NCBI GenBank assembly: GCA_003024175.1
Contig: MDYQ01000063.1
Span: forward strand, 51,498 to 115,497
DNA: 64,000 nt
Direction of reading: 5' to 3'
From: Planoprotostelium fungivorum
Taxonomy: Eukaryota; Evosea; Variosea; Cavosteliida; Cavosteliaceae
Shown here one piece after another: positions 34,530 through 46,797 of this stretch (positions within the stretch are counted from its first letter, which is position 1; each line of letters starts with the position of its first letter). The notes under the pieces are model-generated. The model saw only the letters and a program-made list of their open reading frames with translations, ran no database searches and was not told the origin of the DNA. Both the position numbers and the translations under genes were made by a program.

Positions 34530-36577
34530 ATGGGTTGGTTTAACAAGAACAACAAGAAGAGAAACTCGAAGAAGATGGAGGCGCCTGCTCCTGTCCAAGT
34601 GGTGCGTGGAAACACATTGTGGATCATCATTTCCATGCTGACCTAACGATATAGAAGGAGACCGAAACAGCTGCCCCCGCTGAAACGACCAACTCTGCCA
34701 TTCCTGTCGCCGTCACAGCAGCCGTTCGACCAGGACCATGGTTGACTTTGCAGATGTCCACTTACACAGGCATCAGAGCCGATAGAGGAGGCTGGCACGT
34801 CAGCATCAACGCGAAAGGAAACGAGCCCCGAGTCAGAGACACCATGCTGGAGGGAGAGAGTGCAGAAGAGATGCTGGACTGGTGGCTGTCTGGCCCCTCT
34901 TACAGAGCCACAGCCTTGGGCAGGAGAGAAGTTGGAAAGACATTCGTTCTCAACCGACTCGACAAGGTAATGGCGTTTAGACATTAGAAAATGATGTCGC
35001 TGATCGATCAAAGGTCAGTCACAACCTCTCTGGCACTCCCAGATACCCTGTAGAAGACGACACCGTCATGATATCCAAACAGAAGAAGATCTTCAGGGGT
35101 CTCTCCATCTACTGTGACCAGTGGAGAAATGATGCCAACCCCTTCGTCTGGGTTGATGTTTCCGCAGATGATCTGCCCGTGTCAGGTGATGATTTCCATT
35201 TCTTCACATCCGTCTCACCACTCGAACAGACGAAGATGTCTTAGACTGGATGAGATTAGAAGGTTGCGATGAGATCGAATACGGTTTGTCTCGTGAAGCA
35301 TGGGAGTCCAGAATGTGCCACAAGCACAACCGCGACCTCCGCTCATGCTACACCTATTCCCTGGGTAGACTCAACCGTGAAGTCCCCGCATTAGAGAAGA
35401 TGATCAACAAGGTCGCAACGTCCACCGCCAAGTTTGTCTTCTTGGTGAGAAGACGAGCCCACTGTCATGTCTAACGACATCAGGTCGTTCACAAGATGAG
35501 CAGACAGGACGTCGCCTGGATCGATCGCGTCAACAAACAATTGGACCCCCTTCAAGAGGCAATCGTCATCCACAACCTCTTAGAGATCAACGAAGAAGAG
35601 GCCGTCTTCGCTTACCAGGTGATCCGACCCATCACGATCTCCCCTCTGACCTCGATAGAACCAACTCCACGTGCAGCTGCCGACCCCTCATGATCTCATC
35701 CAAGAGTCCGTGAGAAACAGCAAGGGAGAAAAATGTGCCATCAGCTGGATTCGAACCCGCGAATCCCGCCCCGTCTCCCACTTCTTCTTGGGCAGACAAG
35801 ACGGCCCCGCAGGAGAGACAGTCAACGACCCCACCTTCTGCAAGATCATCTCTATCCTCACGGCTCACCCTCAGATCTCGAGAGAGTTCAGACTCGTCCC
35901 CGCCATCGCATCTCAACTCAAAGTCGAAGCGTCCACGCTCAAGATCGCGGAAGGAAGGTTATACATCGAGACCGACAGGGCGAAGCATCTGACCGAGAGA
36001 TGCGCGAGGAAGTCTGGCATCTTCTGCCAAAAGCAAACTGCAGAAGACGAGAGCTCAGATGAAGAAGGGCAGGAGGACAAGACCCCGGCAGATGAGCAGG
36101 CCACCTCTCCCAGAGAAGAAGAAGACACGCACTCTGAGATATCGAGAGCCTTCCTCTCCCTCTTTCACGTTCCCACTGGATTTCCGGTGAGTTGGACGCA
36201 GCGGTCCCGAGCGTGACCACTTTCAGAAGCAGACACCAACTACCGAACCAGGTAAAGATGGACAACAGCCCGTTGAGACTGAGGACGACCACCCGATCGA
36301 GAAAATCGAGAGCGTCACCAAGGCCAGCCCCCCTCTCCCTGAGGCTGCCCCCAGCGTCAGCAGCGTCGGCAGCGTCAGAAGCAGTGCCAGCAAAACCGGT
36401 AGCGTCAGAGACAGCAGCAGCAACACCGGTAGCGTCAGAGACAGCGCCAGCCGCTCTCACAACAATAGCACAAACGCCATATCCCAGGTCAATGACGATG
36501 TCAGAGTACTACACGGCGAGGGAGTACCTACTGGCTCCATCAGCAAGCAATCTGAACCCATTCCTGTCGATGAATAA
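34530..36577 (+). CDS. Unrecognised protein with acidic, Ser-rich tail
   Basis: ATG 34530 gives a basic N-terminus (MGWFNKNNKKRNSKK; Gly2 could be myristoylated) and an Ala/Pro linker. A globular region follows (TYTGIRADRGGWHVSINAKG, EEMLDWWLSGPSYRATALG, FRGLSIYCDQWRND, IEYGLSREAWESRMCHKHNR, VVHKMSRQDVAWIDRVNKQL, ISWIRTRESRPVSHFFLGRQ). After about residue 430 the protein becomes acidic (AEDESSDEEGQEDK). The last exons, read after the intron at about 36187-36225, give KQTPTTEPGKDGQQ and short repeats GSVRDSSSNTGSVRDSAS, ending PIPVDE at TAA 36577. No family was recognised. The competing frame to 36632 is an Ala-rich shadow. Confidence 0.75.
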
Positions 36578-36776
36578 CGGGCCTTCGCCTACATTCGAGA
36601 CGATCAAGAAGTGGAATGAGAGACAGTTTTAAAACTTTGTAACCAATAGATAACTACAACCTCTCGTTTCTCTTCTCATGAGGTGTCATACGATGGATGA
36701 TCGATTGTACGAGCATTCCATTTTTATTCTATCTTTACATCGTCTTTTTTCTTTTTTCTTTTTTTCATGATGAAGA

Positions 36777-39700
36777 TCACTCGGGGGTCAGAGGTCCATA
36801 CACGATTCCGCTGAGATGAGCTGAAGAGATCTCCACCTTTGGTTCTTCCTCCTTCTTCATGTCTTCAACTTCGTCCGTGGACGGGTTCAGCGCCCTGACG
36901 ATCTGTGCAAAATTGGGACGATCTTGAGGGAGATCCGACCAACAGACTGCATGATGTTCAGATGATGTCGGACGGATGATGATGCAACTCACTTCGCATG
37001 AGCGTCTGGAGCTGTGGATCGGTGTCTGGGATGTCCAAACGTCTGCCTTGCGAGACGACAGCGACCGCCACCTCCACCGGGCTGATGCCCGGAAAGGGGT
37101 CAGATTCGGTGACGATCTCCCTGTGTGGATGAGTCACGCGTGATACGAAAGATGACTATCTCACCAGATGACGACACCGAAAGACCAAACGTCTGATTTG
37201 GCGGAGTAGTTCCTCTCGGTCAGAGCTGTTTGGTTGAGTCGTCGAACGATGAAAGGGATGAGACGCACCTTCTGGACTCATCCACTTGATCGGTCCTATG
37301 TTTGTTGCCGTTCTGTTGACTCTCGTCAGTACAGCGATACTGCATCAGAGGAGAAGAGAAAAACTCACTGGGCTCCTTCGTTTTCGGCGGCTTCTGTCAC
37401 TCTGCTCATGCCAAAGTCAGACACCTTTGGCTCCAGATACTTGGTTAAAAGTATGTTACGAACAGCCAGCTGTCACATCTCGTCAGTCTCTACCAACACA
37501 AGTGACGACAGAAGCCGCCAGAGCGAGGACTCACATCTCTGTGGACGACATTTTCCTTGTGTAGATGAAGCATTCCGAGAGCTGAATCACATCAGTACAT
37601 CGATGAGAATATCACTTACCGATTCCGTTGATCCACTTCATTTTGAGATCGAAATCGACTTTGTTTTTTCTGATGTAATCGTACAGACTACCTCCATCAC
37701 AGAACTCGCTGTACCCATCGTCATCATACTGTGATCAGATGACGTCATCCAAGACATCTTAACTCACGTGATCATGGTCAGTGGCTGAGGTGGGATGGTC
37801 ATACCAATGAACATGACCAAGTTCTATCATCGTCAAACACAGAAACGAGAGAAGAGAAAAGAGAAGAGAGAAGAGGAGAGAGAAGAGAGAAGAGAAGAGA
37901 GAAGAGAGAAGAGAAGAGAAGAGAGAAGAGAGAAGAGAGAAGAGAGAAGAGAGAACAGAGAAGAGAGAAGAGAAGAGAAGAGATGAGAAGAGAGAAGAGA
38001 GAAGAGAGGAGAGGACAGATGAAAGAAGGAAGAGAAAGAGAAGAGACACACGGGATGAGGTCTCAGATTCTGCAGGATGGCAACTTCCAACAGGAACGAC
38101 TCCACTTGCTCTTTCGATACGTGTTCTGACTTGATCTGTGCGATGTCAGCACTCCATCAGAGTGCATTTGAATTTTGACGCGACATGGAGAAGAAAGTGA
38201 TGAATACCTGTTTGACAGCAACAGAGAGTTCACGCCACGCGGCCTTGAAGACGATACCGAAGGCACCCGATCCAATTTCCTGCAGACTTTCAGACTTCTC
38301 CTCTGCTTTCACGATTCACCTTCATGTCTGTGATCCCATGATAATCGATCTACGTGGTCGTCAGACACTTTACGCTCAGATGACTCACGATCGATGTCTT
38401 TGCCGCTCCCAGGTCCACGTCGGTCAGATCGATCGTCTGGTGCAATATGTTTGTGATGAATCTACAACGTTTCCTCGGTGCGAAATCTCATCGCAATCTC
38501 CCACCTCTTTCTGAAAGCTAAAGCGATGATGACAGACAACAGAACGAGGACCAGTACAGTTCCTCCCACTACAACGCCGATGATGATGGGAAGATTATTT
38601 GAACTGGGAGCTGCAGGCGCGGCCGATCCAATGCCTGTCAAATCGTGATCAGAAATTTCGGTAAAATAAATTGAGATATACGATGATCTACAACGGTGTA
38701 GTCGACTCACTCGACTGCGTGAGAGTATCGACTGGAATGAATTGAGAGTAGTTCAAGATCTGAAATCCGCGATCTGCGAAGGATTGCTGGATGGAAGGTT
38801 GTCCTAACATCTGCACAACACGAGGCGCAGAACCTTCTGAAGATCTGTCGGAACACATCAGGTGTGAAATCTCGTCGTTCATCGTCTCACCCCTCGAAAG
38901 TGGGATCCACTGATGCATCTACAACGACGCTTCCTTCTTTAATGGATATGATGTGAATTCGAGACTCAGTGATGTTCAACACCTGTCTCCCATCAAAACA
39001 GTGTAACATATATAGTCCACGTCAATAATGCAGGATGAATGGACTATCTTGTATGTGATGAAGATAGAGAAACATCCACTCACATCAGCTATCGAAGAGA
39101 GATAGAGGGACTCATTGAAAGTGGACAGAGAACCAATCATCCTCATTCTGAACTCTCCCTTGGTAGTTGTATCGCTCACAATGCACGTACCACCGCACTG
39201 CCTTCGACTCCATTCAGCTACCGGGCATTCGAACAGATTGTCACGCATGTCACACAAACTGACGTTGCTGAGAGGACTCAGCATGCTGACGTCTTGCAGT
39301 CGATTGTGAGATAGATCAAGAGACTGAATGGGTGAGTGGAGGTGTCGTATGAGACATCATACCTGAAGGGAGGCGGGAAGATTAGGTACGACACCGGAGA
39401 AACTGTTATGACTGAGATCGACGGTAGACAGTGCGGTCATCCCTATGATGGATGGGATGCTACCGCTCAGATTATTTCCCGCCAAATTCAAATTTTGAAT
39501 GAGTCGAGGAAGATCTGGTAGGCCTCCGTCGAAGCTGTTCCCGCTCAAATCGATTCTCTTCGCAGATGACAGTCGACTCAGCCACATCAGCGACCCGTGG
39601 AAAGAATTCCCGCCAAGATCGATCACCAGAGGATCCGACTGTACGCCATCAGTTTCCCGCCAAAATGTACGTGACGTCATCACCGCTATGCTGAGGATGG

Positions 39701-42700
39701 AACCTGTGAGCGAATTTTCTCTCAGTATGACTTGTTGCAGAGATCGTAAATTCCAGAATTTATCTGGTAGGTCACCCCTCAATCTACAATTGGACATGTC
39801 TATCGTTCGCAGACTGGTCATCTTGGCCACACTACCGTCTACAACAGATTGAAGGGGATTATTGGACATATTGAGCGTCTACAACGAGTCAGATGGAGTA
39901 CATATAGAAGTTCTTTCACCGTGAGCGAGGGTAAATTGTACAGTTGGGTCAAATTGCTGACCAACCGATTCCCGCTCAAATCTAATTCCTGTTCTCGTCT
40001 CAATCGATTCGCTCCTCTCTTCTCCTGACCTGCAGTCTGACCAACTTGTCCATCAAGGGTATAGACCCTGATATCTGATTGCCTCCCAATCTCAAGGTCT
40101 GAAGATTCTCTAGAGATCCCAAGAAGGAGGGGATCTGCCCGTAGATACCCGAATTAGTACCATCCAAGATCTGTATGACGTCACGTGACGTCATTCCATG
40201 TCAGTTCTCACTTGTAGGTAAGTACAGACGGAGATCTGTGGGGGAATGGAAGAGGTGAAGAGGTTGTCGTTGAACAGAACAGTCTGGAGCGATGCACCGT
40301 TGGTGAAGATGCTAGCGAGTGAACCGGTGAACGCATTGAACGATATGTCGACGTAATACAGCTGAAACGAAGTACACAAGGGGAAATCGCCAGAGAAACG
40401 ATTGTTTCGTAGAATGATTCTGTACGTTTCAGATGGACGTCTTCCGGTGGTAAATTCTCACCTGCTGATGGTTCGCATGTTGGTCAATTGAGGTACCGTC
40501 CCTGCGAACTGATTATCAGACAGGTCTAAGACTTGTAAGTTGGGAACGTATCTCAACCAACTCCAATCGGATCTCGTGAATCTGTTCTTTGCCGCCAGAA
40601 GGGTAGACAGTGCCGGACTGTTACTGATGACCGGAAAATCTCCGGAGAATTGATTGTCTCTGACGTCCAAGAGGAGTAAGTTGGAGGCATTGGAGAAACC
40701 GGTGAAATTTCCGCTGAGAAGATTCGAATGGATGGAGAACAATTGGATGGCGGTCAAGCTGTAGAGAGAAGGAGGAAGAGCTCCGGATAATTGATTGACT
40801 GACAGATCGACGTCGATGATCGTTGTAGACGAGGCGTTCAGTACGTCTGGTATCTGTTCGGGTCAATGGAGAAAGTGTGGGAGTTGACTCACAGTGCCCG
40901 TCAGACGATTGCTCTGCATGTGCAGGTAGCTTAGGTAACGGAGATTTCCAAGAGAATCTGGGATACTACCGTTGAATTGGTTGTTGTCCTGTGATTTTCA
41001 ATTTCGATCCGAAATTTCAGGTAGAACTCACCAAAGCGAGGCGCGATGGGTAGGTAAGATCTCCCAGCCAGTCAGGGAGGGCATCTTGAAGTGAATCAGG
41101 TGACATATGTGAGTCACGTGACCCACTTGCGAATGAATTGAAGGAGAGGATGATACTCTGAAGATTCGTACAACGAGACAAGTCCGGGAAATCCGCAGAA
41201 AACAAGTTCTGTCCCAAATTGACGTATTGCAGAGACTTGCAATATAAAAGGGCGGGAAATTCTCCCACGAGTTGATTTTGGGATAATGATATGGACTGCA
41301 CGTCTCAATTTTGAACGAGACTATCATCCAAGTTCACCGTCAATCTCTTGCTGTTAAAGTATGGGATGCGGCCAGACAACAGATTGTTCTGCAGATCGAT
41401 TTCGGACAACTCTTCTAAAGCGGAGAGAGAAGAGGGGATCGTACCTGTTACGTGTCAGATGATATCACGTGAGATATCACCACCCGTCAGGAAGTTATCG
41501 TTCAGGTACAAACTCTTCACACGCGATCCGAAATTTCCGGGAAGGGGTCCGCTCAATCTACAACGCGTCATATTTAACACATCGTCTGCAACGTCTCACC
41601 CATTAAAAGATAGATCTAGAGTGGTCAATTGAGAGAGACTCGACAGAGTGGAAGGTATAGATCCACTGAGTTGTAGATGATGTGAGATGATCAGAGTGTC
41701 CAAGTGGGCGAGCTTCCCCATGGAGTCTGGGATGCTTCCTGGAACGATTCGATACGTACGTTACGTCTCGGACTCACCGATGAGATTGTTACTGACGAAC
41801 TGGAGCATCTGCACTCTCCCACTCTTATCACAGATGATATTTGTGAAATTACAATATTGAGAACTGTTGTAGATGGGCAGAGACCAACCCATCGAGTGAG
41901 TCCAAAGGGGTCCTGTACGTATCAACTGTACGCGATCGTGACATTTCATCGAGTTCCACCTCCCGTCATCTCGTACAGGTCGGTCAGTGCATCGCAGTCC
42001 AGACAACCATTGAGAGAAACGTTCGTGGCGATGACGTCACACAGCGTCACGTTTGTTTGTGAAGGGGTGAGGAGACCGTAATCGTAAACTGATTGTAGAT
42101 TGATCCTGGGATCTTGCGTATACACCCAACCACTGAATACCCAGCCACCCGTTGCCAGGGCGACCACCTGATGACGTCATAACACGTCACATCACGACAC
42201 TCACCGGTAATTGGGCCTGAATGACCTCGTAGTACCGACTGATCGATACACCGCAGCCGTTCCAAGCGTCGATGACGATCGGGCGAGTGGTGCTCGAGCG
42301 GTAGGCCAATAGCATGTCTCTCAATCGACCTGATATGTCGTTGATCTTGTCGTCATCTGTATAAGCTCGAGTGGACTGCATCGATCGATCAGATTCCATC
42401 TACAGATCTCAGCTCGAGCTCACTTGACAAGGAATGCTCTTGTAACCGAGCATGACATCGGTTGCGTTTAGAGGTAACGAGGCATCCAGGTACGTGGCAT
42501 TGATCGGTTGACCTACGGGGAGACCATAGATGATCCAAGCCGTGGTAGAATATTGTCTCATCTTTGCATACGTGTTTCTGTGCATCCTCGTGAGATCTCC
42601 ACGAAATTTCTACGAGTTTTCTCAATTCACCGTATGGACAATGATCCAGTGGAGGAGACCATGTCGATACCCAGAAAGTTCGGGTGGTCGCTGTATCGGG

Positions 42701-44924
42701 CTAAAAATAGCTCCATGGAGGAACTCATGCAGTCTGACGTCACTGATGCGGTGGGCCAATTTCTCATGTCAAGGATGACACCGAGTTCCCACTGAGAAGC
42801 CCAGTAAAACGCCAGATCTAAGTAATGGAGACTTCCCACGGGAAAATTCCCAGTGGAAATGGTGGGACATGTGTTCCCAGGCGGATCCTGATGTCAAAGT
42901 CAATTCTCTCACGATACTAAGAGGTGAATGTCCCATGAAACTCATTTGCGATCACCTGCTGGTCATAGATGCTCCACCAATCTACGGGAATGAAGACGGC
43001 ATTGAGACCACTCCTAGCCATCTTCTCGAAGTCGGATCGATCCACCACCGTCGCCCAGTGTTTCTGCATCACGGCGTAGCCGTTACTGCCCAGACACTGC
43101 TGCAAGAGATAGGTACCGGGGTACTGCGTTGTAGAGCAGCCATACGATGTCCACAGAGAAGGTGTGACGCGAGAGTCTAAGACCAACCAGCCGTCGAGCG
43201 AAGCGGCGCGGACGGGTGTGGAAGAGTTTCTGACTGATTGTAGACGAGACTGACCGCAAGATGTCACGGGTTCGTATTGTACGGTAGTTGACGTGATGGG
43301 AGGTGCAGCGGTGGAGAGAGATCTGCGAGACATCAGAGGAGAACAGACGATCATCCGGCAGGTTGTAGAATGGTGCCTCACGCTGAAGTCCACGGAGAGG
43401 AGTAGATGCTCGATATTCCACTACCGCTGGTGACACAGGTGGGGATTCCAGTGAAACCTGGCGGAAACCATCCCTGGGACAGACCATACATCATCGAAGT
43501 GGTGGGATCATTCGATTTCCAGCTCCAAAAGGTCCAACCTGCCTTGGCTTTACCAAAGACCTAGAGTCTCAGTTCACTTCATCATCATGATGTGGAATTC
43601 ACCTGCAGTTGTGCCTTGGTCAACTCCCACATTTTATTCTTGCTGACTCCACAATTGGTCCACATGCCAATGAATAGATCTTTGTTCGACGCCTGCGACG
43701 GACGTCAATTTATGACTCTAAACGGAACCCACCGAGTTGAAAGAGTTGATGATGTTTGCCTGCTGGTTGTAGACGTTCTGGATGCGTTCGTCATCTGATA
43801 AGCTGACAGCTCCCTGAATCTCATCAGAGAACACGATGGAGACATGGTCATGATGACGCTCGCGATGATCGTGAGACGTGATACGTCTTCTCACCCCACA
43901 CTGACTGAAATGCATGTCCACGTAAACCAGACGAAAACTGACAAAGATATTCATCCACAGCGTCTCCGTACCATTCTGCATGTACGCTGGGCTGATGACG
44001 AACTGTACGGTCGGATGCGTCACTCTCATCTGAGTGAACGTCGTGGAATAGTAACTGAGACAATGTCAGTCTCTTCCATGAATGTGTTTCAGGTCACCTT
44101 CTCAACACGTCTGGATAGATGAGACCCCCCGGCTCGTTCATGGCCGAAATCGCCAAGAAGGCGGAGGATGTGTTGTACCTCGCAGCGTAAGCTACGGTGG
44201 CTTCCGTGCTCTTCGCTCGGTTCGGGTCAGTGTACCAAGAGTAGGAGCCGTCGTTCGTCGTGGGAGCACTTCCTTCCTGAAGAGGATGAGTCATCGCCTT
44301 TTATCGGTGGTGTCACCTGTCCGTTCTGAGATCCAGGGAGGGCGTGGAGATCGATCATGATGGCGATTCCGTATTTGGATCCCCAGGCGAATGCCTTGTC
44401 CAAATATTTGAGAGCTCCTTTGGTATAATTTGGATATTGACTTCCGACGCCTCCCTGCCGTGCGGTGTGGGTGACAATCAATGATTATCATCTCACCACC
44501 GTATCATAGATGGACCACCAACCGATGGGGATGCGGACTGTATTCATTCCCTGCGCAGAGATGGCAATAAAGTCCGTCTCATTGATCCACGTGCTCCAAT
44601 GTTGTTCCAGAGTTGCATTGAGGATCTGATATGATTAAGGACAAAATTCTTCAGACTAGAACTCACCGCCTGAGATTGATTGCTGAGACACCTCTCTAAA
44701 AGATATTGACCGACGGACACTTTCGGATCGCAACCATTGTTGTCCCACAGATGAGGTACCATCGAATACTCAGCCAGAAACCAAGAGCCCAGATTGACTC
44801 CTCTGATGGGACTGCCTGTGGACCTCTTTATAACGCTACTGAGTCGATTCGACAGACACGTGTTATCGAACGTCTGTGGTGATACAAGATGGACGAGAAG
44901 GCAGAAGATGACGACCCCTCTCAT
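36777..44924 (-). CDS. GH5-GH5-LRR receptor tyrosine-kinase-like protein (copy 2)
   Basis: This is the paralogue of the gene at 17034-25660, with the same strand and order. Signal peptide [17 protein letters not shown]5-like domain 1 ([39 protein letters not shown]); GH5-like domain 2 (FLGIDMVSS at the acid/base site, [10 protein letters not shown] at the nucleophile site); LRRNT ([12 protein letters not shown]); LRRs (41640-39360); Cys cap; TM helix ([18 protein letters not shown], about 38580); kinase with [38 protein letters not shown], ending at TGA 36777. Domain 1 keeps the acid/base Glu but has Met at the nucleophile; domain 2 has lost both. Kinase catalytic residues are intact. Near-identical tracts shared with copy 1 suggest gene conversion. 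Confidence 0.88.
37847..38046. repeat. 200-nt polypurine (GAGAAGA)n tract
   Basis: The plus strand is almost pure purine, GAGAAGAGAGAAGAG-type repeats, within the kinase intron of copy 2 (between LQNLRPHP and NLVMFIG). The transcribed (minus) strand is thus a long pyrimidine run before the acceptor. The homologous intron in copy 1 (about 18172-18222) has only about 50 nt of it. Confidence 0.95.
40175..40194. repeat. 20-bp perfect palindrome in copy 2 LRR intron
   Basis: ATGACGTCACGTGACGTCAT is its own reverse complement and nests two TGACGTCA sites around CACGTG. The equivalent intron in copy 1 (about 20303-20340) carries related TGATGACGTCACGATGACGT. Confidence 0.95.
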
Positions 44925-45002
44925 GTTTCTAAAGAATACGAACCGCTCTTATCTGTGACACCGTTACGAGACGTCTGTTAACGACGCTGGGCGGATCACT
45001 TG

Positions 45003-46557
45003 TCAAACGGCACCGCGGGAAATGATTAAGGAGAGTCTTCTTCTGAAAGGCAAAACTAAAACTAGTCTGTAACATGTGACATGAGTTATATTCTTCCTCT
45101 CGTAGAGTTTCTCCATCGAATCTGGCCTTCCGTCTCTCTCCTTCCATCTATAGACATAGCGAGGCTCCTCGTTCCTCTCATCATAACACTTGACCGTGCG
45201 GAATGGGATGTAGAAGACGATCTTTTCGTAATCTACCTTGTCATCTAACAGATTGTGACAAATCTTGACCAGAGTGGGGTATTTTTGCGTCCAGAGAGGA
45301 ATGAGATCGGCCAGAAGATGGAAGATGTCTTTGTGATCTCGTCCATCATTTCGAATGAGGTGGCGGCGGTGTCGAAAGACAATCTTCGTAAGATGTTCGA
45401 GTTGAGGGAAGAATTCTGCCGTCTTTGTGCCTCCCCAGTGGCCGATGCACATTGTCTTAACCTTCATCCCGGGGAGGTGATCTCCATCCCGAACGTCGTC
45501 GTAGACGCTCTCTTCGGTCGTGTGTGGTCTAAAGGTGGTAAGAGGAGCTGAGTAGATGTATGATGCATTCACCCGTCTTCTGCATCATGTTGTATGGTGG
45601 GATGTTTCTGATGAAATTCTTGGATGGATTGCCTCTTACCAAAGCCAGGATAGATGTACTTTTTCAACTTGGGCCACCTTCATCAACATCAATCGGATGG
45701 ACGTCGATGTCAATCGCATCACCTCACGTCGTTCCTCAAAGAGTACATGGCAAAGATGGCAGAATGAGAATCGTGTAGCTCTTCTAATTGATCGCAGCGG
45801 CTGGCAGTTTCCAATAGAAGGTCAAAATCGAACATGGACCTCCTCCACGTGTATGACTTTAAAGATAATGACTTGAGTGATGTTGTGATGAGACCGGCTA
45901 TGATCCTGTATCGTCTTTCAGAACGATCATCTTGACGATGGTGATGATGGACCTGATGGAAGATGCTGAGACTCACCACGTGTCTTCGCTCTTCCAATAG
46001 TCGAACTCGATGTGTAATGTATCGAGTTGAAGTCCCTGGCAGCCAGATAGAACCATCTTGTTTGCAAACTTCCCGTAGACGTGTAGCTCTCTCAGTTTGG
46101 GGCATGACAAAGCGATGTCCTTTGGAAATTGATACACCGAGCCGGATGACACTCGATCATCCAATATCGTGTGGATGCATGGAGGTTGCCCCAGATGCAA
46201 AACTTGTATGAGCGAGGCACGAAAGGAATGGAAGAGGCTGTGATTGACGTCATGCTGATTGCGACAGCTGACTCGACTGAATTTGATTCGGACGTAATAC
46301 GGTTGGATCTTCTCGTATAGGGTGGAGTTGGCCACCATCTGTCCACATCAATCACGTCTTAGACTTTGATGGCAATCACTCACGAGGGGAATCATGTGAC
46401 GGAATCTGTCTTTGATGCTCCTCTTTAGAATGAGCCAGCCGCAAATGACACCCAATACATCACGGGGTAATGCATCCAAAGTTGGGCCTTCGATTTTAGC
46501 TCTCTTCACGTAGAACCAAGGAGGGTTTACGTGCCTCCTCTCTGGTAACGTCAGCAT
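45003..46557 (-). CDS. F-box-like/LRR-type protein
   Basis: ATG complementary to 46555-46557. After a short basic start, the F-box-like segment reads LDALPRDVLGVICGWLILKR followed by RFRHMIPLMVANSTLYEKI. Downstream exons contain hydrophobic LRR-like lines (LIQVLHLGQPPCIH, CPKLRELHVYGKFANKMVLS, SLKSLSLKSYTW, CDQLEELHD, FPQLEHLTKIVF). The last exon ends at TGA 45003. Splicing of the middle exons (about 45575-45720, RWPKLKKYIYPGFG) to the last one needs acceptor CCTTTAG at about 45523. F-box proteins recruit substrates to SCF ubiquitin ligases. The LRRs are too degenerate to count, so the call is by pattern. Confidence 0.6.
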
Positions 46558-46797
46558 GGGTGTGCGTGATGATGTCGTGTGTAGTTTTGTTCTCCTTTGG
46601 ATTCTTTTTCACCGCAGATTCCACACATTGTGACAAATACAAGCCACACTTCAAGTCTTCATTTTAAACCATGCGTAACCGCTTCGTATCGCCCATATCA
46701 TCTTCTCCATATCATCGTCACTTCTCTGCTTCGAATCGTTTCTCAAACTGCATGCGAATCAGCATCATCCAATGTTCGAATGACATGATGCAACGTC

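Noticed and set aside
35745-35775. tRNA-like antisense B box (GGATTCGAACCC)
   Set aside because: It lies in a strong coding exon (ISWIRTRESRP), the T-stem has a mismatch and no other tRNA part is present.
36192-36632. Ala-rich C-terminus ending at 36632 for the gene at 34530
   Set aside because: Splicing at the acceptor near 36225 puts the exon in another frame giving an acidic Ser-rich tail to 36577; the Ala/Pro text is the shadow of AGCGTC repeats.
37759-38105. Leu/Ser-rich and Glu/Arg-rich frames at 37.8-38.1 kb
   Set aside because: They are translations of the polypurine/polypyrimidine microsatellite in an intron.
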